Assembly: GCF_042186555.1 (NCBI RefSeq)
Contig: NC_133332.1
Coordinates: 120,583,375-120,647,374 of the forward strand
Length of the DNA: 64,000 nucleotides
Direction: 5' to 3'
Origin: Aquarana catesbeiana
Lineage: Eukaryota > Chordata > Amphibia > Anura > Ranidae
Part shown: one piece after another, positions 42,575 through 54,346 of the stretch
Position numbering within the stretch: the stretch's first letter is position 1
Layout of the letters: every line of letters starts with the position of its first letter
Translations under genes and position numbers: made by a program
Notes under the pieces: model-generated
Database searches by the model: none
What the model was told of the DNA's origin: nothing
What the model saw: the letters and a program-made list of their open reading frames with translations, nothing else

Positions 42575-42850
42575 GTGGGGGATATAAATCAATTTAAGGA
42601 CACACAGACCATTTGGATACATTTTAGAGGGGGGATTATAAATCAATTTAAGGACACACAGACCATTTGGATACATTTTAGAGGGGGGGGGGGGGATTAT
42701 AAATCAATTTAAGGACACACAGACCATTTGGATACATTTTAGAGGGGGGGGGTTATAAATCAATTTAAGGACACACAGACCATTTGGATACATTTTAGGG
42801 GGGGTTGTAAATCAATTTAAGGACACACAGACCATTTGGATACATTTTAG
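42575..42850. repeat. five-copy minisatellite in the nuclease intron
   Basis: Units of about 50-67 bp made of AAATCAATTTAAGGACACAC, AGACCATTTGGATACATTTT and AG plus a poly-G run of variable length. They lie in the intron between the two nuclease exons (42382-43119). Confidence 0.9.
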
Positions 42851-43119
42851 GGTAAATCACTACAATGGAGCTGACAAAATACATTGTTAAGTGACAAGAC
42901 TAGGTGGATATGGGCCCAGCATAGCATGCTGTGAAGGTTAGTGAAGGCAAATATATATGCAGGACAAAAAAGAAGCATTACAAGATTACAGCATGCATGA
43001 GGACAAAGGGGACATTCACAGCATATTGCAATCATGGTAATTAGGGATTGAGTAAAGAAATACAATACTGTAGCAAACATTAAATACAATAAAATGTGAT
43101 GTTAAAGGATAAACCTTAC

Positions 43120-43665
43120 CTTAATATAGTCCTTCTGCAGGACCTGGATGATGGCAGAACAGGTCTCTGTGATAATGATCCCCAGAGCCTGGGGGGAGAT
43201 GCCTGTCGAGAACTTAAGGTCCTGCAGGCTTCTCCCAGTCGCCAAGTACCACAACGTGGCGACTAGCCTCTGCTCCGAAGTGATGGCTTGCCTCATGCAG
43301 GTATACTGCCTGCTGATATAAGGGGTCAGCAAAGCCAACAAACGGTGAAAAACGGGGTCCATAATCCTGAGAAAGTTCCTGAAATCCTCAGGGTTATTCT
43401 CACGGATCTCACGAAGCAAAGGCATGTGAGAGAATTGGTCATGCTGGAGCAACCAATTCTTCGTCCATGAACTTCTCCTCACCCTGTTCATGGACTGGGC
43501 TTGGGCTGAAGAATGAACTACAGCACCAAGCACATACAAAGCACGAACTCTACGATGAGTATGTACACGCAACATGGCTTCAAAATGGTCGGCTGGTCCG
43601 AGCAAACTTAACAGAACGCACTGAAGAACAGCAAGGCCTGTGAAGAGCGAGCTGAAAATCAGCAA
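43120..43665 (-). CDS. Harbinger nuclease N-terminal exon
   Basis: Open - frame with the helix-turn-helix type N-terminus of Harbinger nucleases: HDQFSHMPLLREIRENN and DFRNFLRIMDPVFHRLLALL, then a TSEQRLVATLWYLATGRS block and ISPQALGIIITETCSAII. It ends in DYIK at the donor AAG|GTAAGG (43119), which joins in phase to FPSTPQE at 42381. The true ATG is not certain; the frame is open from about 43665. Joined to 41749-42381 it would make a typical nuclease of about 390 residues, but the second exon is broken. Confidence 0.8.
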
Positions 43666-44154
43666 CGAGCGGACAATAACACACTGAATAAATCAATGCG
43701 AACTGTCTACACGCACTGAAAAGCAGATACAAACCTCACAAGCACAAACTGAACAACAGTTAAACGATCTGAAAAACACGAATCTGAAAAGCGTGAATCC
43801 TCTCTCACCAAACTTCTACTAACACGAGATAAACATGAAATTAGCAGAAGGGGCTCAAAGGGTGGCGCACAAGCTATTACACTTCCTTTTCTCGTCGGAC
43901 CTGGTGTACGCCACCGGGTACTAGGCGGTCGGACTTTGGTGTGATCGTGTGTAGGCAAGTCCGTTTCATCGGAACTCCATCGGAACTCCGTCGAAACTAT
44001 GACGGAAAGTCCGTCAGAGTTCAGCCCGACGAAAAAGTCCGCCCGTGTGTACGCGGAATAAGGAACACCTTATTCTTGGAGAGAGAGGCTTTCAAATCAA
44101 GCCCAGAAGGCCTTACATATAGTTATCATTTGTCCCCATTTAAGATAAGATAAG

Positions 44155-44400
44155 ATAGATTCTGGAGGGTGCAAGGTATATGGTGGGGTATTCTGAAGAG
44201 TGTAGGATGTATAGGGAATTATGGGGGAGGTATGGAGCGGGGGTACTGGAGGATGCAGGGGTACGGCAGGTTCCTGGAAGGTGCAAGGTATAAGGTGGGG
44301 GATTCTGAAGGATGGGGATTGTATGTGGGGGATACTGGTGAGTGCAGGGTCTATTTTGGGGAATTCTGGAGGATGTGGGGTGTGTGGGGGATTCTGTCAG
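44155..44400. repeat. degenerate G-rich minisatellite
   Basis: Imperfect units of GGGGGATTCTGGAGGATG.. and GTGCAGGGTATA-like sequence of about 35-50 bp. Non-coding. Confidence 0.7.
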
Positions 44401-44439
44401 GTTCACTTTTCATGGTGGACTGATAAGGGTCTTGTATGT

Positions 44440-45478
44440 ATCATGGACTTTCATGACCACCATGGTGTTTTATCAGTCTGCTTTTTCAAAGAGAAGTATG
44501 ATTTGCCACCAACAGAATATTGCCGCTATGCTCAGATAGCATACTTAATAAACTCCCTAAAAAGGGTCTCGGACCTCTCCACAACTGCACTTATGGAACA
44601 TCTTTGTAGCGGGCATTGATAAGCACTCTATATTTCTAAGCTTTATGGCATTTTATCTTCTACCAACACTAAACTTAATTACATGGAAAGACGGGGAAAG
44701 TGACTTTGGGGAAACTTACGATGTAGCGGAATGGCATAAGCTGGCTTAGGGTACTAATAAACCAATTATCAATACTTCCCTCATTGAAACCAATTAAGAG
44801 GTTGTCAGGGCTGGGCTCAGCCCTTCCTTCTCAAAGCTGGCTGCTCAGCTGTCGGCTAATTGCCAGCTCCTTTTTCTCCACAATGACCTGTTGATGATAT
44901 CCTGCTCGTCAGTTCTGCCTACTTAAGCCCTCCAGCCCAGATGATCTCTGCCTTCACCTTGGTCACATCTCTAGAGATGCTCTCCTGTGTTCCTGTTAAA
45001 GACTTGCTTGGCTGACATTCCTTCTGGCTTCGGATCCTGCTTGCTGTTCTACTACGCTCATCTCTGGCTCCCTGACGTTTTGGCTTGTTTGACTATCCGT
45101 TCTGGTTCCTGAACTCTGGCTATGTTTTGACTATGCTTACTCTGTTTACCTTTTTATTATTATTATTTGTATTATTATTATTAAACAAGTGTGATTTAAC
45201 TGTACTTCTGTCTCAGTCTGATTCATGGTTTCTGACAGAGGTACTGTTACGGACGGTGGTATATGGTCCCTGCCAGGGTGGCCCAGTGGGTGCTAGGGGT
45301 TTGGTGGAGGTGCTCATGAGTCCATAGATTTTGGATGCGCACATATAATTTCATCTACTCTCTTACAGTGATAAACCTGACTAATTCTCCACAGCAGGCG
45401 CTGCTTGGCCACCCTGTGCAGGGAGCCCTGAGGCCTATGCAACCTTTGATAGTATTTATCTTTATAGCAGGAAGGGCT
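44440..45478 (+). pseudogene. L1-family LINE ORF2 fragment, split by a solo LTR
   Basis: Decayed ORF2 from behind the reverse transcriptase: EKYDLPPTEYCRYAQIAYLI, then ISKLYGILSSTNTK and FGETYDVAEWHKLA (to about 44757). After the solo LTR (44803-45237) it continues with GRWYMVPARVA and YNFIYSLTVINLTNSPQQAL (45250-45480). The same family as the L1 piece at 22910-24335. Multiple stops. Confidence 0.8.
44803..45237 (+). mobile_element. solo LTR with 5-bp duplication
   Basis: TGTCAGGGCTGGG ... GTTTCTGACA, 435 bp, with inverted ends TGTCAG/CTGACA. The exact 5-bp duplication GAGGT lies at 44798-44802 and 45238-45242. A polyadenylation-like ATTAAA is near 45179. No internal region remains, so two LTRs recombined. 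The superfamily (Gypsy-like or other) cannot be told from the LTR alone. Confidence 0.88.
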
Positions 45479-45486
45479 AGTTTACA

Positions 45487-45577
45487 CTTGCTTCAAAACA
45501 TGGCTTCGGATAGGCTTTGTTAAAGCTCGTTCAGAGAGCTTTAACGAAGCCTGTCCGAAGCCATGTTTTGAAGCAAG
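45487..45577. repeat. near-perfect 42-bp hairpin
   Basis: 45487-45528 and 45536-45577 are inverted copies with two differences over 42 positions (both T against C), with a 7-nt loop. It could be a tiny MITE or a miRNA-like precursor. Confidence 0.92.
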
Positions 45578-46008
45578 TACTGGGGCATTTTTTTTAAGGC
45601 CCCTAAATGCTACTCTAAAATACGAATCTAAACACCACAATGAACGTATTTGTTTAAAAAATAGAACTGTGTTCAGAAGCATAAAAAAAATTTAAAATAT
45701 CTTTGAAAGCGATGTTTTTTCTGCCTGTGTGCTTGAGGTCTAATATAGTACATTGCAGATTGACCTACTTGAGAAGTTATAGGTGAGGACGGTCTGACTC
45801 AGGGTCTTTGTTCCAAGTACGACTATTAATAAGGTTTTAGGGCTTTCTTTGTATTACTTAACTTGCCTCCCGCTTATTACTCAACAACATAGCTTAGACG
45901 AAGATGTGTGTTTTATTACCTGTGCTAGGTAATAAATCTACTCTTGACATATAATTCAGTTTTAGAGATCAAAGTGCATTTAGTGTTCATCTTCCTGCAT
46001 TCTCACAG
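45578..46008. other. non-coding interval before candidate exon
   Basis: Unique-looking sequence ending in a polypyrimidine tract and TTCTCACAG. Confidence 0.4.
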
Positions 46009-46107
46009 AGTTACGTCGAAGCCTTACGGGATCCAATATTCTGTCCAGAGGGTTTGTACACCCCATTGAACTTTTCATCGACCATGATAACCTGAAGAGC
46101 CATCCAG
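46009..46107 (+). CDS. candidate internal exon of an unidentified host gene (99 nt)
   Basis: The acceptor CTTCCTGCATTCTCACAG and the donor CATCCAG|GTATAT bound 99 nt that are open in only one frame across the whole length. The edges are both phase 1, so the exon is symmetric. The readable core is RSLTGSNILSRGF, then VHPIELFIDHDNLKSHP. CpG sites are kept (ACGTCGAAG, TACGGG, ATCGACC) in an AT-rich, repeat-free setting. I do not recognise the protein. No neighbouring exon was found in the window, which would fit one exon of a gene with large repeat-filled introns. Confidence 0.45.
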
Positions 46108-46337
46108 GTATATATAAATATTAAAATTTTCTTTTTTGGGGGATATTAAAAGCTTTGTAATGGCTGTTGAAGTTGGGTGTGAACATGTGTTTTTGACAAT
46201 CATGAAAGCAATTTATGACTACGGGAGAGTAGATTATCATGTAATGTAAACAAAAAGCACAGAGATTAAGTGTTTATGTGAGATTGATTTATTAAAAAAG
46301 TATTAAAGGAACTGTACAAACATTTGCATGTTACATA

Positions 46338-47287
46338 CACTATATTGTCAAAAGTATTGAGATGCTTGCCTTAACACGTACATGAACTTTAATGGCATCC
46401 CAGTCTTAGTCCGTAGGGTTCAATATTGAGTTGGCCCACCCTTTGCAGCTATACCAGTTTCAATTATTTTGGGAAGGGTGTCCACAAGGTTTAGGAGTGT
46501 GTCTATGGGAATGTTTGACCATGTTTGACCATTCTTCACCATTCTTCCAGAAGCACATTTGTGAGGTTAGGCACTGATGTTGGATGAGAAGGCCTGGCTC
46601 GCAGTGTCCACTCTAATTCATCTCAAAGGTGTCGGGTTGAGGTCAGGACTCTCTGCAAGTCAGTCAAGTTCCTCCACCTCAAACTAGCTCATCCATGTCT
46701 TTATGGACCTTGCTTTGTACACTGGTCCAAATCATTTGGTGGAGGGGGGATTATGGTGTGGGGTTGTTTTTCAGGGGTTGGGCTTGGCCCCTTAGTTCCA
46801 GTGAAGGGAACTCTTAAGGCATCAGCATACTAAGACATTTTGGACAATGTCATGTTCCAAACTTTGTGGGGACAGTTTGGGGATGGCCCCTTCCTGTTCC
46901 AACATGACTACGCACCAGTGCACAAAGCAAGGTTCATAAACACATGGATGAGCGAGTTTGGGGTGGAGGAACTTGACTGGCCTGCACAGAGTCCTGACTT
47001 AAACTTGATAGAACACCTTTGAGATGAATTAGAGCAGAGACTGCGAGCCAGGTCTTCTCGTCCAACATCAGTGCCCGACTTCACAAATGTGGTTCTGGAA
47101 GAATTGTCAAACATTCCCATAGATACACTTCTAAACCTTGTGGACAGCCTTCACAGAAGAGTTGAAGCTGTTATAGCTGCAAAGGGTGGGCCAGCGCAAT
47201 ATTGAACCCTACGGACTAAGACTGGGATGCCTTTAATGTTCATGCGCATGTAAAGGCAGGTGTCCAAATACTTTTGACAATATAGTG
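46338..47287. mobile_element. foldback Tc1 element (copy 1)
   Basis: The ends CACTATATTGTCAAAAGTAT and ATACTTTTGACAATATAGTG have TA at 46336-46337 and 47288-47289. The left half carries the C-terminal half of a Tc1 transposase on - (about 46440-46700, decayed). The right half carries the same region on + (46840-47210: DYAPVHKARFIN, AQSPDLNLIEHL, where Glu of the DDE set lies). It therefore folds on itself and lacks the N-terminal half. Confidence 0.88.
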
Positions 47288-47289
47288 TA

Positions 47290-47701
47290 TATTCATCACA
47301 GGTTCAGGTTTTACATTACCGAGAAAGCATTCTAATTTACTGTAACTATTGATCTATACTCACACGTTATTACCTCGACTCCACAAGTGAAAGTAACATG
47401 TAAGTGCTCTTATGGTATATCCCCACTGTCTACACCCCTTGTTCTCTCCTACTTTCCATATTCCTGTATATTAAATAAAGGAACAAGAAAACCTGGTGTT
47501 GGAGAGGTGGGGCTTGGTCATCTGTTGAAGGGGAACCACTTTACACCGGAACGATGTAGTTAATAAAAATCTACTGCGGCTTAACATGTTTAGTGAGACA
47601 GGCAGTATAACTTTTTTGTTCTTTTTTTAGGAAATCATAGGCATATAGGGGGTTGATTTCTAGGTATAAAATACTCCTCAGTTACTGTATGGATAACATG
47701 G
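47290..47701. other. non-coding interval
   Basis: No gene or element recognised. Confidence 0.4.
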
Positions 47702-47709
47702 GTATAGGG

Positions 47710-47845
47710 CAGTGATGGCGAACCTTGGCACCCCAGGTGTTTTGGAACTTAATTTCCCATGATGCTCATGCACTCTGCAGTGTAGTTGAGCATCACCGGA
47801 AATGTAGTTCCAAAACATCTGGGGTGCCAAGGTTCACCACCACTG
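47710..47845. mobile_element. 136-bp palindromic hAT MITE
   Basis: The ends CAGTGATGGCGAACCTTGGC and GCCAAGGTTCACCACCACTG have the exact 8-bp duplication GTATAGGG at 47702-47709 and 47846-47853. It is almost entirely inverted repeat. Confidence 0.95.
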
Positions 47846-47853
47846 GTATAGGG

Positions 47854-49849
47854 TGTGAGCTTTTTTTGCAACCAGCAGTAGATAGTGTAGACTTTCCTGC
47901 TCCCCTCTAAGGGATTGCTGCCACTTGTCCTTTCCCAGACAGGGCTCCATTTCTGTCACTTATTTACTGTGGCAGGGTGCAATGTTTTTAATGCACAAGC
48001 CCCCACTATCTATTAAAATGTATTGGCAGTTGAGTTTATTCAAACTTCAGCAAGTCTGAGATATAGTACACATTCTAGGCTGTGTATCGCAATAGTGCCT
48101 GTGATAGAAAAGTTATTTCTGGCTCTTTGAATTCCTTTGTTTCAGTTTTGGATAGATCAAGAAAGGGTTAAAGCCTGGATCACATTTTTATTCATATTAT
48201 GTTTCTCTCCCTGTTAGGAAAAATGTCCTCCTGTCAGGACAGGAAAAGATGGGAAATCTTTCCAATAGGGACAGAAAGAAAAACATTGTTAATAGAGTGG
48301 GGAACTGTCTGTGCTTTTCTATCCTGGTGACAACTATATCCCCCCTTTCTTTTACTGTCATTACAGGGACAGAATGTACTGTATGGGGAAATCTCCCCAA
48401 AGGAGTACAGATGAAAAAGAATACTCAACTCTTCCCCACTCTTTTTAAAACTAAAGAAAAACATTGAGTTAGGCCTTAAAACGTACGCTGTTGCCCACCA
48501 AACTGGTACCCTACTTCCTCCCACACATCAGCTATGTCAGTGAGTCAGGCCTGATGGCCACAAAATAAGAGCATCAATCAGCATAAACCAATACTTTCCT
48601 ACAGGAGTTCCTGGAGAATAGTAAACATTCTTTAGGCTTTGTGTTTCAGCGGGGTCCACATTTTCTGTTACTTACATGAACTTCATGCTACCCATTGACA
48701 AGTCACTTAGGCCTTGGAGCCTACTTACATATCATTTGCAACACCTCTATCATGCTGACTCAAGTGTCAGGAAGCTATACAAGATTGTAAAATCCAGGGA
48801 CTCCAAGGTTTATTTATTCTTTTGGATCATTTTCAAGCCTTCCTGGCAACTTATTCTTCCTTATCAATCTTTGCTCTCAATATTCCAGCTCTTACAGCTA
48901 CTGGTCCTGTGTATTTCTTTTTACTACGCATACTGTCACCACCAGGATGCTGTGGCAAGCCAAGCTACTGTCAGTTTTCTAAACCAATGTCAGATCCAGT
49001 TAAGATACAATTGTAGAATTGTCCCTTAGATCAACTCAAGGGATTTATTTTATTACATTGCTGTCCAGAGAACCTGGCAGGAGTTGCTCCTTACAGGACC
49101 AAAATGCATCCATGGTCAGGGAAGCTGGCATTCAAACGAGACTGTGGCACCAGCAGAGGTCAGGGTCAATGCAAAACAATGGAATGACAGATGGCAGACA
49201 ATCAGATGATATCTAAAGGACAAACTTTGGTTAGAAACAACCACCATGATGGCAATATTAACTAAAGTCAATTTTTTTTTTTGCTTTGGCTAGAGTAAGG
49301 GAGGGTTATAAACCCAATCAGGTTTTTTTGCCATCTGTGTCTCATTAAGGAGGTCTCCCTTCACTTTCTGTCCCATAGCCTAACAGGAAGTGATAGGAAA
49401 TCCATAGAAAGTGAGGGCAATTATGGCGTGTAACCAGGGTCACCAGAACTATTTTCACTATTGGAAGATTTTTCCTTTATTGGTGTTCTGATGTTAACCC
49501 AAAATTTGGGATTTTACTTTACTTTCAATTTCGATGATAACGGTAAAGAGGACAAAAAGAGAGGGCGAATCTCCCTAATGGGGGGCACAGGCACCAATAA
49601 AAACTGACAGGTGTTCTAATCCCTCCCCATTCTATCCAAAATTAAAAAAGTAACACTTTAATTAATAGCACAACGTAGCGAGAAGAACACTATGGGGGTC
49701 ATTTACTTTAGCGCCAAAATATTCTCCTGCAGTACCAAAAAATAACTCTCAAAAAAGGCCAGAAAGACTTCAACTCTCAGAATGTCAGCGCTAATGCAAA
49801 TGGAAAGCAGCGCTATTGCTGCAATAATGCTTGTCAGATCACATATGCT
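47854..49849. other. non-coding interval with weak MITE-like pieces
   Basis: No supportable gene; the 117-codon frame at 48676 has no recognisable similarity. GGGGAAATCTCCCC and CTTTCTGTC/GACAGAAAG type pairs (48240-48450, 49370-49640) may be old MITE arms. GGGGGTCATTTACTTTAGCGC at 49694 resembles, inverted, the piece at 59820. Confidence 0.4.
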
Positions 49850-51415
49850 GGAATAGTGGAAGTCAATGGGGCTCGAACCTGCAAAATCCAAAGTTCTCAC
49901 TGAAGGCTTATATGCAAATTCTTTGCCATAAAAACTGTTTGGAGACCTGGGTCCTGCCCCAGGGGACATGGATCAATGCCAAAATTTTTTTTAAAAACGG
50001 ACGTTTTTTCGGGAGCAGTGATTTTAATAATGCTTTGAGTGAAACAATAAAAGTGTAATATTCCTTTAAATTTCGTACCTGGGGGGTGTCTATAGTATGC
50101 CTGTAAAGGGGCGCATGTTTCCCGTGTTTAGAACAGTCTGACAGCAAAATGACATTTCAAAGGAAAAAAAGTCATTTAAAACTACTCGCGGCTATTAATG
50201 AATTGCCGGTCCGACAATAAACATAAAAGTTAATTGATAAAAACGGCATGGGAATTCCCCACAGGGGAACCCCCGAACCAAAATTAAAAAAAAAATGACG
50301 TGGGGGGTCCCCCTAAATTCCATACCAGGCCCTTCAGGTCTGGTATTGATATTAAGGGGAACCCCGAACAAAATAAAAAAAAAAAATACCGTGGGGTCCC
50401 CCTCAAAATCTATACCAGACCCTTCAGGTCTGGTATGGATTTTAAGGGGAACCCCGCAGCAAAATAAAAAAAATATGGCGTGGGGTCTCCCCAAAAATCC
50501 ATACCAGACCCTTATCCGAGCACGCAACCTGGCAGGCCGCAGGAAAAGAGGCGGGGACGAGAGAGCACCCCCCCTCCTGAACCGTACCAGGCCACATGCC
50601 CTCAACATTGGGAGGGTGCTTTGGGGTAGCCCCCCAAAACACCTTGTCCCCATGTTTATGGGGACAAGGGCCTCATCCCCACAACCCTTGCCCGGTGGTT
50701 GTGGGGGTCTGCGGGCGGGGGGCTTATCGGAATCTGGAAACAAGGGGACCCCCAGATCCCGGCCCTTCCCCCTGTGTGAAATGGTAAGGGGGTACAAAAG
50801 TACCCCTACCATTTCACAAAAAAAAGTGTCAAAAATGTTAAAAATGACAAGAGACAGTTTTTGACAATTCCTTTATTTAAATGATTCTTCTTTCTTCTAG
50901 CTTCTATCTTCCTTCGGTTTCTTCCTCCATCTTCTTCTTCTGGTTCTTCTGGTTCTTCTTCCGGTGTTCTCGTCTGGCATCTCCTCCACGGCTTCTTCTC
51001 TTCATCTTCTTCTCCGGGCCGCTCCGCATCCATGATGGCATGGAGGGAGGTTCCCGCTGTGTGACGCTTCTCATCTTCTGACAGTTCTTAAATAACAGAG
51101 GGCGGGGCCACCCGGTGACCCCGCCCCCTCTGACATCATGGGGAATGCCACAGGGAAGTCCCCGTGTGTCAGAGGGGGCATGGTCACCGGGTGGCCCCGC
51201 CCCTCCGTTATTTAAGAACCGTCAGAAGAGGAGAAGCCTCACACAGTGGGAGCCTCCCTCCATGCCATCATGGATGCGGAGTAGCCCAGAGAAGAAGACG
51301 CTGCGGAGGAGATGCCGGACGAGAACACCGGAGGAAGAACCAGAAGAACCAGAAGAAGAAGATGGAGGAAGAAACCAAAGAAAGATAGAAGATAGAAGAA
51401 AGAAGAAGCATTTAA

Positions 51416-52253
51416 CCACTTGAGGTCTGGGCCATAGCTGAATGACTGCTACAGCGCGGACCTCAATTTCCGGGAGGCCGTCATGGGACGTCCTCCCCTG
51501 TGCACGCGCACAGGGCGCGCAGTGTGCGCGCTGTGATCACTGAGTCACAGAGACTCGGATGATCACAGATCCGAGTAAGGGGCCGGTCCCGGCCCCTTAC
51601 CATGTGATCAGCTGTCAGCAAATGACAGCTGATCACATGATGTAAACAAAAGCACGTTGATCGGTTTCGTTTTCTCCTCACGCTGTCAGCGTGAGGAGGA
51701 AAAAAAAGCCGATCACCGGCTTATGTCAAAGGGACATTGGTCCCGAAGAGGAAGGAGGCACATATGCCTCATCTGTGCCTGCTGTCATTGCCACCTGCCA
51801 GTGCCCAGCAGTGCCACCTATCAATGCCCACAAGTGCCACCTATCAATGCCCACAAGTGTCAACTATCAATGCCCACCAGTGGTGCCAATCAGTGCCACC
51901 TAGCAGTGCTGCCATCAATTACTGACGCCCATCAGTGCCCATCACTGCCACCTATCGGTGCCCATCAGTGTCGCCTCATCAGCGTACATCAACGAAGGAG
52001 AAAAATTACCTGTTTGCAAAATTTTATAACAAAATATAAAAAAAATTTAATTTTTTTTAACAAGAACTAAAAACCGCAGAGGTGATCAAATACCATCAAA
52101 AGAAAGCTCTATTTGTGGGGAAAAAAAATGATAAAAATGTCATTTGGGTACAGTGTTGTATGACCGCGCAATTGTTATTCAAAGTGCGACAGCGCTAAAA
52201 GCTGAAAATTGGTCTGGACAGGAGGGGGGTTTAAGTGCCCAGTAAGCAAGTGG
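51416..52253 (+). mobile_element. piggyBac MITE in the right palindrome arm
   Basis: The ends CCACTTGAGGTCTGG and GCAAGTGG are flanked by TTAA at 51412-51415 and 52254-52257; 838 bp. The left palindrome arm has the empty site TTTATTTAAATGATTC (TTAA at 50877-50880). The last 200 bp match the piggyBac right end at 15600-15809. Confidence 0.93.
51785..51985. repeat. 26-bp minisatellite in the piggyBac MITE
   Basis: Units of GTGCCACCTATCAATGCCCA plus CAA or TCA endings, about seven imperfect copies. Confidence 0.85.
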
Positions 52254-53192
52254 TTAAATAAAGGAATTGTCAAAAACTGTCTCTTGTCATTTTTAACTCC
52301 CCCCTGTTAAAGGGGGCTTCCAGATTCCGATAAGCCCCCCCGCCCGCAGACCCCCACAACCACCGGGCAAGGGTTGTGGGGATGAGGCCCTTGTCCCCAT
52401 CAACATGGGGACAAGGTGTTTTGGGGGGGCTACCCCAAAGCACCCTCCCAATGTTGAGGGCATGTGGCCTGGTATGGATCAGGAGGGGGGGCACTCACTC
52501 GTCGTCTCTTTTCCTGTGGCCTGCCAGGTTGCGTGCTCAGATAAGGGTCTGGTATGGATTTTTGGGGTGACCCCACGCCATTTTTAAAAAAAAATTTGGC
52601 GCGTGGTTCACCTTAAAATCCTTAAAATATAGATTTTAAGGGGGACCCCAAGTTGTGTTTTTTTTTTAATTTTGGCCGGGGTTCCCCTTAATATCCATAC
52701 CAGACCTGAAGGGCCTGGTATGGAATTTAGGGGGACCCCCATGCCATTTTTTTTTTTTTTTTTTTAAATCTTGGTTCGGGGTTCCCCTGTGGGGAATTCC
52801 CATGCCGTTTTTATCAATTAATTTTTATGTGTATTGTCGGACCGGCACTTCATTATTAGCCGCGAGTAGTTTTAAATTACTTTTTTTCCTTTGAAATGTC
52901 ATTTTGCTGTCAGACTGTTCTAAACACGCGAACATGTGCCCCTTTATAGGCATACTATAGACACCTCCCAGGTACGAAATTTAAAGGAATATTACATTTT
53001 TATTATTTCACTTTAAACATTATTAAAATCACTGCTCCCGAAAAAACAGCAATTTTTAAAACTTTTTTGCATTGATACCTGTCCCCTAGGGCAGGACCCG
53101 GGTCCCCAAACACTTTTTTTGACAATAACTTGCATATTAACCTTTAAAATTAGCACTTTTGATTATTCATGTTCGTGTCCCATAGACTTTAA

Positions 53193-54346
53193 CCACTTGC
53201 CTACCAGGCCAATTCTGACATTTCTCTCCTACATGTAAAAATCATAATTTTTTGGCTAGAAAATTACATACAACCCCCAAACATTATATATGTTTTTTTT
53301 TAGCAGAGACCCTAGAGAATACAATGGTGGTCTTTGCAACTTTTTATCTAGCACGGTATTTGCGCAGCAATTTTTCGAATGCGTTTTTTTAGGAAAAAAA
53401 AACAGTTTTGGGCTTTAAAAAAAAAAAAAAAACAAGAAAGTTAGCCCAATGTTTTTGCATAATGTGAAAGATGAAGTTACACAGAGTAAATACCCAACAT
53501 GTCACGCTTCAAAATTGCACACGCTCGTGGAATGGTGCCAAACTTCACTATTTAAAAATCCCCTTAGGCGACGCTTTAAAAATTTTTACTGCTTACATGT
53601 TTTGAGTTACAGAGGAGGTCCAGGACCAAAATTATTGCTCTCGTTCTAACGTTCGCGGCGACACCTCACATGTGTGGTTTGAACACCGTTCTCATATGTG
53701 GGCGGGACTTATGTATGCGTTCGCTTCTGCATGCAAGCTCACGGGGACAGGGGCGCTTTAGACATTTTTTTTGTTGTTGTTAATTTTACTTTTTTTACTT
53801 TAGCTTGACACTTTTTTCCAAAAAAAATTTTTTTGATCACTTTTGTTTCTATTACAAGGAATGTAAACATCCCTTGTAATAGGAATAAGCATGACAGGTG
53901 CTCTTTACAGTGAGATGTGGGGTCAAATCCACAAAAGAGAAAACGATCTCCGCTTCCCAGCCAAAGCGGCACCGTTTTTTTTAATACAGAGGCCGGGCGT
54001 GACATCATAACATCGAGCCCGGCCTCCGAACGATCATAGAGATTCCGGCGACCATCTGGTCCACCGGAAATCTCTATGCTAAACATCCGGGGCTGGCGGA
54101 TCCTGTGACCGACTCACCGATCGTAGCGGTGAGTCAGTACAAGCACCGGAGGGCGGCGAGAGGGGGGGGACGTCCCCTCTCGCCTCCCGTAAGAATGATC
54201 AAGCAGTGGAACAGCCGCTATGATCATTCTTATGGTGTGCAGATTCGCAGGCTCTAAAAGACTATATCTGTAGCTACAGGCATCACTCAGATATCCCCGC
54301 TCAAAGTCGAGGATGTCATTTGGCGTACGGCGGGCGGGAAGCGGTT
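53193..54346 (-). mobile_element. piggyBac-type non-autonomous element
   Basis: It lies between TTAA at 53189-53192 and TTAA at 54347-54350. The ends are CCACTTGCCTACC and GGGAAGCGG. It contains inverted GATCATAGCGG/CTGTTCCACTGCTTGATCATT-type arms and the same blocks as 26881-27795 in the opposite orientation. It interrupts the end of the giant palindrome. Confidence 0.8.

Larger units (their letters stand above)
38074..44058 (-). mobile_element. 6-kb PIF/Harbinger element, degraded but multi-gene
   Basis: The termini TGCCGCGTACACAC and GTGTGTACGCGGAA lie inside TAA (38071-38073 and 44059-44061). Subterminal arms share GGACTTTTTC, GTCCGACGG and related motifs. It holds the two proteins typical of the superfamily, a DDE nuclease (- strand, two exons) and a MADF/Myb-like protein (- strand). 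It also holds an opposing MADF fragment and a small coiled-coil ORF on +. The MITE at 59195-59630 has similar ends (GTACACAC...GGTCGGA type). Confidence 0.88.

Noticed and set aside
42575..42850. Regularly spaced repeats resembling a CRISPR array
   Set aside because: The units are contiguous minisatellite copies with variable poly-G, not repeats with unique spacers, and the genome is eukaryotic.
48676..49029. 117-codon frame, possibly a membrane protein
   Set aside because: Hydrophobicity is scattered, there is no similarity, no splice-bounded exon and AT-biased composition.
50195..51419. Glu/Pro-rich and other long frames in the palindrome arms
   Set aside because: Mirror images occur in both arms and the Glu/Pro repeats come from a GAA/TTC-rich microsatellite.
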